Of a stretch of 64,000 nucleotides of DNA, positions 54,746 to 63,984 are shown in pieces. Below the pieces are notes generated by a model. The model searched no databases and had not been told where the DNA came from. It saw nothing but the letters and a program-made list of their open reading frames with translations. Each line of letters begins with the position of its first letter. Positions within the stretch are counted from its first letter, which is position 1. Source of the stretch: Streptomyces luteolus (GTDB lineage: Bacteria > Actinomycetota > Actinomycetes > Streptomycetales > Streptomycetaceae); the NCBI RefSeq assembly GCF_029968015.1, contig NZ_JASCIS010000008.1, positions 1 through 64,000 of the forward strand. Reading direction: 5' to 3'. The translations under genes and the position numbers were made by a program.

Positions 54746-56353
54746 TCAGTCGCCGACGCCGCGGCCGAGCTCCCAGAGCTGCATGTTGGACGAGGAGTTG
54801 AGGGCCCATTCGACGCCCGTGATGTCGTCGCGTGCGGCGACGTACTGCTTGCCCTGCCAGAGCGGGAGGACCGGCACGTCGCGGGCGACGATGTCCTGGA
54901 CGTCCTCGATGGGTTCGGCCGCGGAGAGGCGGTCGGTCTCCTGGCGGGACTCGGGGATCAGCGTGTTGCGGATCCTGCTGTTCGCGTACGGGGAGGCGAG
55001 GAAGTTGTCCTGGCCGAGGAACGGGGCGATGAAGTTGTCGGCGTCGGGGAAGTCGGGGAACCAGCCCATGCCGTAGACGGCGTACTCGCCGTCCAATTCG
55101 CTGGGGCGGAACTTCAGCCAGTCGGTGCCCTTGATGTCCACGTCGAAGAGGCCGGAGGCGTTGAGCTGCTTCTTCAGGAGCTCGAACTCTTCCTTGGTGC
55201 CGGGGCCGTAGTGGTCCGACGTGTAGTTGAGGGTCAGCTCGACCGGGGTCCGCACGCCGGCCTTGTCGAGCAGGGCGCGGGCCTTGGCGGTGCTGGGGTG
55301 GCCGTACTCGTTGAAGAAGGAGTTGGTGTGTCCGGTGATGGTGGCCGGGACGAGGGAGTAGAGGGGCTCGGCGGCGGTGCCGTACACCTTGGAGGTGATC
55401 TCGCCGCGGTCGACGAGCTGGGCCATGGCCTGGCGGACGGCCTTGTTCCTGACGGCGGGTGCGTCGGTGTCGAAGCCGAGGTAGCGCATCTCCAGGCCCG
55501 GCATCTCCACGACGTCGATCTTGTCGTCGGCGTCGTCGGACAGCGTGCGGATCTGTTCGGGCGTGACGCCGCGGGCCATCAAGTCGATGTCGCCGCTCTT
55601 GAGGGAGTCGCCCATGGAGTCGGCGTCGTCGAAGGGGCGCAGCACGATGCGATGGTCGCTCTTGGGCGTCAAGTTGCCTTTGTAGTGCGGGTTCTTGGTG
55701 AAGACGGCCTTCACCACGGTGTTCTTCTCGACCTCGGTCTTGAGGGTGTACGGGCCGGAGGCGTCGACGTCGAAGCCGCTGCGCAGGCCCTTCGCGTCGT
55801 ATGCCTCGGGGTTGACGATGCCGGCGGCGGGGGTGGCCAGCTTGTACGGGAAGGTCGCGTCGGCGGCCTTGAGGTGGAAGATCACCTTGCGTTCGCCGCT
55901 GGTCTCGACGGTGTCGATGCCGGCGAGGAGGCCGGAGGGGCCGTTCTTGTCCTTGATGGTGAGGACGCGCTCGATGGAGTACTTCACGTCGTCAGCGGTC
56001 AGCTCGCTGCCGTCGGAGAACTTCAGGCCGCTGCGGAGCGTGCACTCGAAGCGCTCGTTGCCGTTGTCGGTGAAGCCGCAGCGTTCGGCCGCCTCGGGCT
56101 CGGGTTCGCCGCCGCCGCGGGGCAGGTGCATCAGGGTCTGCACGGTCTGCCGGAGTACGTTCCAGGAGCCCGCGTCGTACGCGTACGCCGGGTCGAAGGG
56201 GGCGGGGGCGTCGCCCGAGGCCGAGAACCGGTCGGTGGTGCCGACGACGATCGCGTCGTCGCTCGTGTCGCCGCCGTCCGGTCCGCCGCAGGCGGCGAGG
56301 ACCGGGGCGAGCAGGCCGATGACGGCCGCCGGCACCAGAGTCTTGCGGTTCAT
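54746..56353 (-). CDS. Family-5 solute-binding lipoprotein B
   Basis: 535 aa, paralogue of the receptor gene downstream. Lipobox PVLAACGGPDG; FECTLRSGLKFSDGSELTAD, VIFHLKAADATFPYKLATPA, AMAQLVDRGEITSKVYGTAA, YGMGWFPDFPDADNFIAPFL. Binds peptides or another solute and should deliver it to an ABC transporter whose membrane genes are elsewhere. ATG 56353; a further 67 codons are open upstream with no signal-peptide logic. A CRP-like site lies about 290 nt upstream. Confidence 0.93.
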   Translation of the reverse strand: MNRKTLVPAAVIGLLAPVLAACGGPDGGDTSDDAIVVGTTDRFSASGDAPAPFDPAYAYDAGSWNVLRQTVQTLMHLPRGGGEPEPEAAERCGFTDNGNERFECTLRSGLKFSDGSELTADDVKYSIERVLTIKDKNGPSGLLAGIDTVETSGERKVIFHLKAADATFPYKLATPAAGIVNPEAYDAKGLRSGFDVDASGPYTLKTEVEKNTVVKAVFTKNPHYKGNLTPKSDHRIVLRPFDDADSMGDSLKSGDIDLMARGVTPEQIRTLSDDADDKIDVVEMPGLEMRYLGFDTDAPAVRNKAVRQAMAQLVDRGEITSKVYGTAAEPLYSLVPATITGHTNSFFNEYGHPSTAKARALLDKAGVRTPVELTLNYTSDHYGPGTKEEFELLKKQLNASGLFDVDIKGTDWLKFRPSELDGEYAVYGMGWFPDFPDADNFIAPFLGQDNFLASPYANSRIRNTLIPESRQETDRLSAAEPIEDVQDIVARDVPVLPLWQGKQYVAARDDITGVEWALNSSSNMQLWELGRGVGD

Positions 56354-56643
56354 GCTCGGACTTCTCCAACGTTCATCCCCGCGGTCTCCGCGACAGGGGT
56401 GGGTCGGGGAGGCACGGGAGCAGGGCGATGTTCTCGCGACGAGATTAGTCCGCGCTGTCAGGAACGCTGGAGACGCCCGGAGTTGGACGGTAATCACGCA
56501 GTGACAGCGGATGTGGACGCACCGAATACCCGAACCGGGGAAGTTTTCGTGCACGCGGCGATGAATCGGGACACAAGGTCACGCAAGTCCCTTGCCCCAT
56601 AAGGGCCGCAGCACATCGGGCGAGCCTTGTCGACCGGCGTATA

Positions 56644-56659
56644 CGTGACAAAGCTCACA
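56644..56659. promoter_or_regulatory. CRP-like site upstream of receptor gene B
   Basis: CGTGACAAAGCTCACA (minus strand TGTGAGCTTTGTCACG) fits TGTGA-N6-TCACA with one change and the looser GTG-N6-G-N-CAC form described for Streptomyces Crp. It lies in the 359-nt gap between the receptor gene and the HAD gene, roughly 290 nt before the receptor start, rather far for simple activation. The rest of that gap shows no gene. Confidence 0.5.
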
Positions 56660-56712
56660 TGTGTCGTGCGGGCTGAACTGCCGTCATTCCGGGGCAGTCC
56701 GCCGGTGCCGCG

Positions 56713-57417
56713 TCAGCCGACGGGGAACTGGATCAGGCCGCGGAGAAACGGAAGGTCGACGTCCTCCAGCGAGGAGACGACCGTACGGCCCCCTGCGGGG
56801 GCGATCGGGGCGACCGACGGTACGGCGACGACGCGGCATCCGGCGGCCTCGGCGGAGGCGACCCCGGTGGCGGTGTCCTCGACGACGGCGCAGCGCGCGG
56901 GGTCGGCGTCGAGCCCCGCGGCGGCGGCGAGGTACGGCTCGGGGTGCGGCTTGGTGCGCTCGACCTCGTCGCCCGCGACGGTGAGGGCGAAGTGCTGCGG
57001 GCCGAGGGAGTCCAGGACGCGGTCGATGATGCGCCGGTGGGAGGCGGAGACCAGTGCGGTCGGTACGTCCTGCGCGGCCAGCTCGGCGAGCAGGCGGGCG
57101 GCGCCCGGCATCAGCGGGAGGCTGCGGCTGATGCGGTCCTCGAAGCCGTCGTTGAGCAGCATGGTGAGCTCGGGCAGCGTGATGTCGGCGCCGGTGGCCT
57201 CGAGGAGGAAACCGGCGCTGCGGGTCATCGGCCCGCCGACGACGACATGCCGCCAGGAGTCGTCCAGGGCGTGGCCCAGCTGCGCGAAGACCTCGACCTC
57301 GGCGTCCCACCAGAATCCCTCGGTGTCCACCAACGTGCCGTCCATGTCGAGGAGCACTGCCTGCAGGGCAGAGCCTTCGGCCGTTCGGGTACCGACTACG
57401 GGGACCGTACTGGTCAT
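56713..57417 (-). CDS. HAD-superfamily phosphatase
   Basis: 234 aa. DxD motif in AVLLDMDGTLVDTEGFWW, Thr/Ser motif II (TALVSASHRR), Lys in TKPHPEPYLAAAA and the acidic motif in CAVVEDTATGVASAEAAG. Beta-phosphoglucomutase-like subgroup, with cap inserted after motif I, so a sugar-phosphate or nucleotide phosphatase is likely. ATG with GGAGGTG upstream. It lies downstream of metH, separated by a hairpin. Confidence 0.92.
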   Translation of the reverse strand: MTSTVPVVGTRTAEGSALQAVLLDMDGTLVDTEGFWWDAEVEVFAQLGHALDDSWRHVVVGGPMTRSAGFLLEATGADITLPELTMLLNDGFEDRISRSLPLMPGAARLLAELAAQDVPTALVSASHRRIIDRVLDSLGPQHFALTVAGDEVERTKPHPEPYLAAAAGLDADPARCAVVEDTATGVASAEAAGCRVVAVPSVAPIAPAGGRTVVSSLEDVDLPFLRGLIQFPVG

Positions 57418-57444
57418 CCGGGCACACCTCCGTAAGGGACGAGA

Positions 57445-57498
57445 AGGCCGGTCGGGAGCGTCGCGGGTAGGTTCACCCGCTCCGTCGCCGACCGGCCT
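57445..57498 (-). terminator. Hairpin between metH and HAD gene
   Basis: AGGCCGGTCGG and CCGACCGGCCT arms with an inner CGGGT/ACCCG stem, about 70 nt past the metH stop and shortly before the HAD start. Confidence 0.75.
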
Positions 57499-57564
57499 GC
57501 GCTGGACCGACCAGTGTACGTCCCCGATGGTCGAAGTGCCTCGCTATGAGGCCGCCACCGGTTC

Positions 57565-60500
57565 CTATCGGGCGTTGAAGTACTTCGCCTCCGGGTGGTG
57601 GATGACGATCGCGTCGGTGGACTGCTCGGGGTGCAGCTGGAACTCCTCGGACAGTTCGACGCCGATGCGCTCCGGCTCCAGGAGGTCGGCGATCTTCGCG
57701 CGGTCCTCCAGGTCGGGGCAGGCGCCGTAGCCGAGGGAGAAGCGCGCGCCGCGGTACTTCAGATCGAACATGTCCTCGATGGCGGCCGGGTCCTCACCGG
57801 CGAAGCCGAGCTCGGAACGGACGCGTGCGTGCCAGTACTCGGCGAGGGCCTCGGCCAACTGCACGGACAGGCCATGGAGTTCGAGGTAGTCGCGGTACGA
57901 GTTGGCCTCGAACAGCTCGGCGGTGGCCTCGCCGATCCTCGAGCCGACGGTGACGACCTGGAGGCCGACCACGTCGGTCTCGCCGGACTCCTCGGGGCGG
58001 AAGAAGTCCGCAAGGCAGAGGCGGCGGCCGCGGCGCTGGCGCGGGAAGGTGAAGCGGGTGCGCTCGTTGCCGTCGTCGCCGAGGAGGATCAGGTCGTCGC
58101 CCTTGGACACGCACGGGAAGTAGCCGTAGACGACGGCCGCTTCCAGCTGGTTCTTGGTCTGCAGCTGGTCGAGCCAGCCGCGCAGCCGCGGGCGGCCCTC
58201 GGTCTCGACGAGCTCCTCGTACGAGGGTCCGTCACCGGCGCGGTTCTGCTTGAGGCCCCACTGGCCCTTGAACAGCGCGCCCTCGTCCAGCCAGGACGCG
58301 TACTCCTTGAGCTGGATGCCCTTGACGACGCGGGTGCCCCAGAACGGCGGCTCGGGCACCGGGTTGTCGACGGAGACGTCCGAGCGCACGGGGCCCTCGT
58401 CGGGGCGGTCCTCGACCACGGCGTTCGACGTGGCCTTGACGCGGCGCTGCTTGAGTTCGGGCAGGGTCGCGCCGGGCACGCCGCGCTTGACCGCGATGAG
58501 CGCGTCCATCAGGCGCAGGCCCTCGAACGCGTCGCGGGCGTAGCGGACTTCGCCCTCGTAGATCTCGTGCAGGTCCTGCTCGACGTAGGCGCGGGTGAGG
58601 GCGGCGCCGCCCAGGATGACCGGGAAGTCGGCGGCCATCTTGCGCTGGTTGAGCTCTTCCAGGTTCTCCTTCATGATCACCGTGGACTTGACCAGGAGGC
58701 CGGACATGCCGATCACGTCGGCCCGGTGCTCCTCGGCGGCGTCCAGGATCGCGGAGACGGGCTGCTTGATGCCCAGGTTGACCACGTTGTAGCCGTTGTT
58801 GGACAGGATGATGTCGACGAGGTTCTTGCCGATGTCGTGCACGTCGCCGCGCACCGTGGCCAGGACGATGGTGCCCTTGCCCTCCGCGTCGGACTTCTCC
58901 ATGTGCGGCTCCAGATGCGCCACCGCGGTCTTCATGACCTCCGCGGACTGGAGCACGAACGGCAGCTGCATCTGACCGGAGCCGAACAGCTCACCGACGA
59001 CCTTCATGCCCTCAAGCAGCGTGTTGTTGACGATGTCGAGGGCCGGGGTGTCCTGCAGCGCCTCGTCGAGGTCGGCCTCCAGGCCGTTCTTCTCACCGTC
59101 GATGATCCGCCGCTGCAGGCGCTCGTCCAGCGGCAGCGCGGCCAGCTCCTCGGCCTTGCCCGCCTTCAACGACTTGGCGGTGGCGCCCTCGAACAGGGCC
59201 ATCAGCTTCTGCAGCGGGTCATAGCCCTCCGCACGGCGGTCGTAGATCAGGTCGAGGGCCGTGGTCACCTGCTCCTCGTCGAACCGGGCGATCGGCAGGA
59301 TCTTCGACGCGTGCACGATCGCCGAGTCGAGACCCGCCTTCACACACTCGTCCAGGAACACCGAGTTGAGCAGAATCCGCGCGGCCGGGTTCAAGCCGAA
59401 GGAGATGTTCGACAGACCGAGCGTGGTCTGCACGTCCGGGTGGCGGCGCTTCAGCTCCCGGATCGCCTCGATCGTGGCGACACCGTCCTTGCGGGACTCC
59501 TCCTGACCCGTGCAGATCGTGAACGTGAGGGTGTCGATGAGGATGTCCGACTCGCGGATACCCCAGCTCCCCGTCAGATCAGCGATGATCCGCTGCGCGA
59601 TCGCGACCTTGTTCTCGACCGTACGGGCCTGCCCCTCCTCGTCGATCGTCAACGCGATCAACGCCGCACCGTGCTCGCGGGCCAGCTTGGTGACCTTCGC
59701 GAACCGGGACTCCGGCCCGTCACCGTCCTCGTAGTTCACCGAGTTGATGACCGCACGGCCGCCCAGCTTCTCCAACCCCGCCTGGATCACCGGCACTTCG
59801 GTCGAGTCGAGGACGATCGGCAGCGTGGAGGCGGTCGCGAAACGGCCCGCCAGCTCCTCCATGTCGGCCACACCGTCACGGCCGACATAGTCCACGCACA
59901 GGTCCAGCATGTGCGCGCCCTCACGGATCTGATCGCGCGCCATCTCCACACAGTCGTCCCAGCGGCCGTCCAGCATCGCCTCACGGAACTTCTTCGACCC
60001 GTTCGCGTTCGTCCGCTCACCGATCGCCATGTACGAGGTGTCCTGACGGAACGGCACCGTCTGGTACAGGGACGCCGCCCCCGGCTCCGGGCGCGGCTCA
60101 CGCACCGTCGGGGTCAGGTCCCGCACCCGCTCGACCACCTGACGCAGATGCTCGGGCGTCGTGCCGCAGCAACCACCCACCAGGGACAGGCCGTACTCGC
60201 CGACGAAGGTCTCCTGGGCGTCGGCCAGCTCCTCGGCGGACAGCGGGTAGTGCGCGCCGTCCTTGCCGAGGACGGGCAGGCCGGCGTTGGGCATGCAGGA
60301 GATCGGGACCGTGGAGTGCCGGGCGAGGTAGCGCAGGTGCTCGCTCATCTCGGCCGGGCCGGTGGCGCAGTTGAGGCCGATCATGTCGATGCCCAGCGGC
60401 TCCAGGGCCGTGAGCGCGGCGCCGATCTCGGAGCCGAGGAGCATCGTGCCGGTCGTCTCGACGGTGACCGAGCAGATGATGGGGAGGTTGGCGCCGGTCG

Positions 60501-61077
60501 CGGTGAGGGCGCGGTGGGCGCCGAGGATGGCGGCCTTGGTCTGCAGCAGGTCCTGGGTGGTCTCCACCAGGAGGGCGTCGGCGCCGCCCGCGATCATGCC
60601 CTCGGCGTTCTGCTGGTAGGCGTCGCGCAGTTTCACGTACGGGGCATGGCCGAGGGTGGGGAGCTTGGTGCCGGGGCCCATCGAGCCGAGGACCCAGCGC
60701 TGCTGCCCGGTGGACTCGGTGAACTCGTCGGCGACCTCGCGGGCGATGCGGGCGCCCGACTCGGACAGCTCGAAGACGCGCTCGGGGATGTCGTACTCGG
60801 CGAGGGCCGCGAAGTTCGCCCCGAAGGTGTTGGTCTCGACGCAGTCCACGCCGACCGCGAAGTATTCGGCGTGCACCGACCGGACGATGTCGGGCCGGGT
60901 GATGTTGAGGACCTCGTTGCAGCCCTCGAGCTGCTGGAAGTCGTCCATCGAGGGGTCCTGGGCCTGGAGCATCGTGCCCATCGCTCCGTCGGCCACCACC
61001 ACACGGGAGGCGAGGGCGGCACGCAAGGCGTCCGCTCGGGCGGCGCTGGTGAGTACGGGGGTCGGCTGCGAGGCCAT
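57565..61077 (-). CDS. metH: Cobalamin-dependent methionine synthase
   Basis: 1170 aa. Homocysteine domain with zinc ligands C237 (GLNCATGP), C303 and C304 (GGCCGTTPEHL); methyl-THF domain (about 340-620, ERTNANGSKKFREAML); cobalamin cap and domain with H747 in GDVHDIGKNLVDIILSNNGY as the lower axial ligand; C-terminal reactivation domain (TFPRQRRGRRLCLADFF, YGACPDLEDRAKI). ATG with AGGGAG site. I see no B12 riboswitch in the 5' region. The HAD gene lies downstream. Confidence 0.97.
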   Translation of the reverse strand: MASQPTPVLTSAARADALRAALASRVVVADGAMGTMLQAQDPSMDDFQQLEGCNEVLNITRPDIVRSVHAEYFAVGVDCVETNTFGANFAALAEYDIPERVFELSESGARIAREVADEFTESTGQQRWVLGSMGPGTKLPTLGHAPYVKLRDAYQQNAEGMIAGGADALLVETTQDLLQTKAAILGAHRALTATGANLPIICSVTVETTGTMLLGSEIGAALTALEPLGIDMIGLNCATGPAEMSEHLRYLARHSTVPISCMPNAGLPVLGKDGAHYPLSAEELADAQETFVGEYGLSLVGGCCGTTPEHLRQVVERVRDLTPTVREPRPEPGAASLYQTVPFRQDTSYMAIGERTNANGSKKFREAMLDGRWDDCVEMARDQIREGAHMLDLCVDYVGRDGVADMEELAGRFATASTLPIVLDSTEVPVIQAGLEKLGGRAVINSVNYEDGDGPESRFAKVTKLAREHGAALIALTIDEEGQARTVENKVAIAQRIIADLTGSWGIRESDILIDTLTFTICTGQEESRKDGVATIEAIRELKRRHPDVQTTLGLSNISFGLNPAARILLNSVFLDECVKAGLDSAIVHASKILPIARFDEEQVTTALDLIYDRRAEGYDPLQKLMALFEGATAKSLKAGKAEELAALPLDERLQRRIIDGEKNGLEADLDEALQDTPALDIVNNTLLEGMKVVGELFGSGQMQLPFVLQSAEVMKTAVAHLEPHMEKSDAEGKGTIVLATVRGDVHDIGKNLVDIILSNNGYNVVNLGIKQPVSAILDAAEEHRADVIGMSGLLVKSTVIMKENLEELNQRKMAADFPVILGGAALTRAYVEQDLHEIYEGEVRYARDAFEGLRLMDALIAVKRGVPGATLPELKQRRVKATSNAVVEDRPDEGPVRSDVSVDNPVPEPPFWGTRVVKGIQLKEYASWLDEGALFKGQWGLKQNRAGDGPSYEELVETEGRPRLRGWLDQLQTKNQLEAAVVYGYFPCVSKGDDLILLGDDGNERTRFTFPRQRRGRRLCLADFFRPEESGETDVVGLQVVTVGSRIGEATAELFEANSYRDYLELHGLSVQLAEALAEYWHARVRSELGFAGEDPAAIEDMFDLKYRGARFSLGYGACPDLEDRAKIADLLEPERIGVELSEEFQLHPEQSTDAIVIHHPEAKYFNAR

Positions 61078-61346
61078 GGACGATCTCCCTGGAGTGCGAC
61101 GGCTGTCGGCTTTGCGGCTACCGGCGGAAGCCGCACCCCGCCAGGGTAGCCGGGAGGCCGCCCTCTCTGTGAAGGGCGTCCAGCTGGCAGACAGCGAGCC
61201 TGTCAGGTCGCGGTCGAGTACACCCGGTGCGGGGCCGGGATCCGGCTACAGGGACAATCTCGCGGGCGACGCGCCCACAACCACCGCACGCGGAACGGCA
61301 GAAGACCGCGTCACGGGTTAGGACAAGTTCGGCATGGGCCGATAGT

Positions 61347-61363
61347 GTTCAGCATTGCCGAAC
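61347..61363. promoter_or_regulatory. Candidate GylR operator at gylR
   Basis: GTTCAGCATTGCCGAAC is an imperfect palindrome; a related GTTCGGCATGGGCCGA begins 20 nt before it. The core CAGCATTGCCGAACA recurs as CGGCATTGTCGAACA upstream of glpF (13 of 15). Fits autoregulation by the IclR-type glycerol regulator. Confidence 0.65.
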
Positions 61364-61448
61364 AGGGCATGTGCGGACGGACGGACGGATGGACGGGGCC
61401 GTCGTACGCCCCGCCAGAGGGACCGACAGAGCGAAGGGAGCCGACGCC

Positions 61449-62213
61449 ATGGCGAAGAACATCCAGTCGCTCGAGCGCGCGGCAGCCATGCTGCGCCTGC
61501 TCGCGGGCGGCGAACGGCGCCTCGGCCTCTCCGACATCGCCTCCTCGCTCGGCCTCGCCAAAGGCACCGCGCACGGCATCCTGCGCACCCTCCAGCAGGA
61601 GGGCTTCGTCGAGCAGGACGCCGCCTCCGGGCGCTACCAGCTGGGCGCGGAACTGCTGCGCCTCGGCAACAGCTACCTGGACGTGCACGAGCTGCGCGCC
61701 CGCGCCCTGGTCTGGGCGGACGACCTGGCCCGCTCCAGCGGCGAGAGCGTCTACCTGGGCGTGCTGCACCAGCAGGGCGTCCTGATCGTGCACCACGTCT
61801 TCCGGCCGGACGACAGCCGGCAGGTCCTGGAGGTCGGCGCGATGCAGCCGCTGCACTCCACGGCCCTCGGCAAGGTCCTCTCCGCGTACGACCCGGTGGC
61901 GCACAGCGAGGCCGTCGAGGCCGAGCGCAAGGACTTCACTCCGCGTACGGTCACCGCGCTCGACGCGTTCGAGGGGACCCTCGACCTGACGCGGGCGCGC
62001 GGCTGGGCCGACGACGTCGAGGAGACCTGGGAGGGCGTGGCCTCGGTGGCGGCGCCGATCCACGACCGGCGCCGGATGCCGGTCGGCGCGGTGGGCGTCA
62101 CGGGTGCGGTCGAGCGGGTCTGTGCGGAGGGCGAGCTGCGGTCCGAGCTGGTGGCGGCGGTACGTGATTGTGCTCGTGCCGTGTCCCGGGATCTGGGCGC
62201 GGGACGTTTTTAG
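61449..62213 (+). CDS. gylR: Glycerol operon regulator GylR (IclR family)
   Basis: 254 aa. Winged HTH (IQSLERAAAMLRLLAGGERR, LSDIASSLGLAKGTAHGILR) and the IclR effector domain (LGVLHQQGVLIVHHVFRPDD, LHSTALGKVLSAYDP). In S. coelicolor gylR lies upstream of and represses glycerol genes, and itself responds to glycerol-3-phosphate. ATG 61449 with AAGGGAG upstream. Followed by the 951-nt gap with minisatellite and then glpF. Confidence 0.94.
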   Translation: MAKNIQSLERAAAMLRLLAGGERRLGLSDIASSLGLAKGTAHGILRTLQQEGFVEQDAASGRYQLGAELLRLGNSYLDVHELRARALVWADDLARSSGESVYLGVLHQQGVLIVHHVFRPDDSRQVLEVGAMQPLHSTALGKVLSAYDPVAHSEAVEAERKDFTPRTVTALDAFEGTLDLTRARGWADDVEETWEGVASVAAPIHDRRRMPVGAVGVTGAVERVCAEGELRSELVAAVRDCARAVSRDLGAGRF

Positions 62214-62356
62214 CGGCCCCTGAGGCACGACGTCCCGCACCGTCGTCCGGGGCTCGGCACCCCAGGGCCTGCGGCCCCGGACCCTGCTCCCTTTGTCGGC
62301 CTGCTCGGCCCCGAACCGGTGGCCCCCTCTTCGGCCTTCGGCCTCGTCCTCAATCG

Positions 62357-62942
62357 CCGGACGGGCTGGATTTGGCCTCGCTCCTCCGGTACCGGGCGGG
62401 CTGGATTTGACCTCGCTCCTCCGATACCGGGCGGGCTGGATGGGACCTCGCTCCCCCGATACCCGGATGGGCTGGACGGGGCCTCGCTCCCCAAAACCGG
62501 ACGGGACTGGATCACGCCCCGCCACTCCGGGCGCCTCCGACACGGACGAGGATGAATTGGACCTCGCCCCTCCGACACGGACGAGGCTGGATTGTGCCTC
62601 GCCCCCCTGGACCGGACGGGCCGGGTCAGGCCTCGCACCCCTGCACCGGACCGGCCGGATCAGGCCTCGCTCTCCAGCACCGGACCGGCCGGTCCAGGCC
62701 TCGCACTCCAGCACCGGACCGGCCGGACCAGGCCTCGCTCTCCAGCACCGGACCGGCCGGTCCAGGCCTCGCACTCCAGCACCGGACGGGCCGGGTCAGG
62801 CCTCGTCCCTCCGATGCCGACGGGCCGGATCAGGCCTTCCCAATGCCGGGCGGACTCGATTCGGCCTCGCCCCCGAGACGGACAGGCTCGATTCGGCCTC
62901 GCTCCCCCGGTGCCGGGCAGGCCGGTCCGAACCCGGCCCCGC
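62357..62942 (+). repeat. 34-35-bp minisatellite between gylR and glpF
   Basis: About 17 head-to-tail units of CCGGACGGGCTGGATTTGGC-CTCGCTCCTCCGGTA type (early units 35 bp, with GGATTTGGCC or GGATGGGACC variants) and CCGGACCGGCCGGTCCAGGC-CTCGCACTCCAGCA type (later units 34 bp). Units 9-12 are nearly identical, outer ones diverged. The first unit starts in a partial copy of the GC-rich interspersed repeat. Reading frames here are open because the unit lacks stops, but a 34-nt period does not keep frame, so it is judged non-coding. It lies inside the glycerol operon. Confidence 0.9.
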
Positions 62943-63022
62943 GCAGTCCGCATAACGATCGCGACACCGCCCCCACACCTCTTGACGTCCAGTTCACCCG
63001 GAGGCAAAACTGCCGTTCATCG

Positions 63023-63038
63023 GTCGGCATTGTCGAAC
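63023..63038. promoter_or_regulatory. Candidate GylR operator at glpF
   Basis: GTCGGCATTGTCGAAC shares CGGCATTGTCGAACA with the site upstream of gylR (two changes in 15). It is 127 nt before the glpF start and just after the minisatellite. Confidence 0.6.
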
Positions 63039-63164
63039 ACCTACCGGTAATGCAAGGTAGAGTGTCGCAAGGCGGATCGGGCCAACGCCCTCAGCCTGAG
63101 GGCGCGAACCACCGGCGGGACCCGTGGTTCGCCTTCCCCTGGACGAAGGACAAAGGAGTCGCGG

Positions 63165-63929
63165 GTGTCCAGCTCCGACATCTTCATCAGCGAGACCATC
63201 GGTACCGCTGTTCTGATCCTCCTCGGCGGTGGCGTGTGCGCCGCCGTCACGCTGAAGCGCTCGAAGGCCTTCCAGGCCGGCTGGGTCGCCATCGCGTTCG
63301 GTTGGGGCTTCGCGGTCCTCACCGGCGCCTACATCGCCGCCCAGTCCGGCGCGCACCTCAACCCCGCGGTGACCGTCGGCATCGTCCTCAAGGGCGGCGA
63401 GGGCGCCCCCACGTGGGCTGACACCCCGGCGTACTTCGGGGGCGAGCTGCTCGGCGCCATGATCGGCGCGGTGCTGGTATGGCTCGCGTACTACGGCCAC
63501 TTCAAGCTGCACCTGAACGACCCCGAGGTCGCCGAGCAGAAGACCGCGAACCCCGGGCCCGTGCACGGTGTCTTCTTCACCTCCCCCGAGATCCGCAATC
63601 CGCTGCAGAACCTCGTCACCGAGGTCATCGCCACCGCCGTGCTCGTGCTCGCGATCCTGTGCCTGGGCCTCAGCGACGACGGCAAGGGTGTCTCGTGGGG
63701 CGGCTCGCTGATCGTCGCGCTGGTCGTCGTCGGTATCGGTCTCTCCCTGGGCGGGCCCACGGGCTACGCCATCAACCCGGTCCGCGACCTCGGCCCGCGC
63801 ATCGTGCACGCGCTGCTTCCGCTGCCCAACAAGGGCGGATCGGACTGGGGGTACGCCTGGATCCCGGTCGCCGGCCCACTCCTGGGCGGTGCCATAGCGG
63901 CAGGCATCTACAACGTCGCCTTCGCCTGA
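63165..63929 (+). CDS. glpF: Glycerol facilitator GlpF (MIP/aquaglyceroporin family)
   Basis: 254 aa, six helices and two half-helices. First pore motif HLNPAVT (66-68 NPA) is canonical; the second reads [11 protein letters not shown], with NPV in place of NPA (204-206). The RD following fits aquaglyceroporins. GTG start with AAGGAG at 6 nt. glpK and glpD are expected next in the operon, beyond the window end. Preceded by a putative GylR site. Confidence 0.94.
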   Translation: MSSSDIFISETIGTAVLILLGGGVCAAVTLKRSKAFQAGWVAIAFGWGFAVLTGAYIAAQSGAHLNPAVTVGIVLKGGEGAPTWADTPAYFGGELLGAMIGAVLVWLAYYGHFKLHLNDPEVAEQKTANPGPVHGVFFTSPEIRNPLQNLVTEVIATAVLVLAILCLGLSDDGKGVSWGGSLIVALVVVGIGLSLGGPTGYAINPVRDLGPRIVHALLPLPNKGGSDWGYAWIPVAGPLLGGAIAAGIYNVAFA

Positions 63930-63943
63930 GCAGCCACCGGACC

Positions 63944-63984
63944 AGCGGACCACCGGACCACCGGACCACCGACCGGACCAGCGC
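63944..63984 (+). repeat. Short CCGGACCA repeat after glpF
   Basis: Five to six tandem or near-tandem ACCGGACC units lie past the glpF stop, at the end of the window. Probably a small variable tract; no gene. Confidence 0.7.

Noticed and set aside
61078..61448. Cobalamin riboswitch or SAM/SAH-type riboswitch upstream of metH
   Set aside because: I looked for the B12-box (AGYCAGGAGACCTGCC-like) and GCCACTG patterns on the metH strand and did not find them; no SAH-type pattern is clear either.
62357..62942. CRISPR array
   Set aside because: Units are head to tail without unique spacers of constant length, and no cas genes are present. It is a minisatellite.
62293..63421. Long open frames with repeated Gly/Pro/Arg peptides over the minisatellite
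   Set aside because: The unit lacks stops in several frames, so long frames arise by chance. A 34-nt period shifts frame each unit, no start with a ribosome site is seen, and no frame is favoured by codon use.
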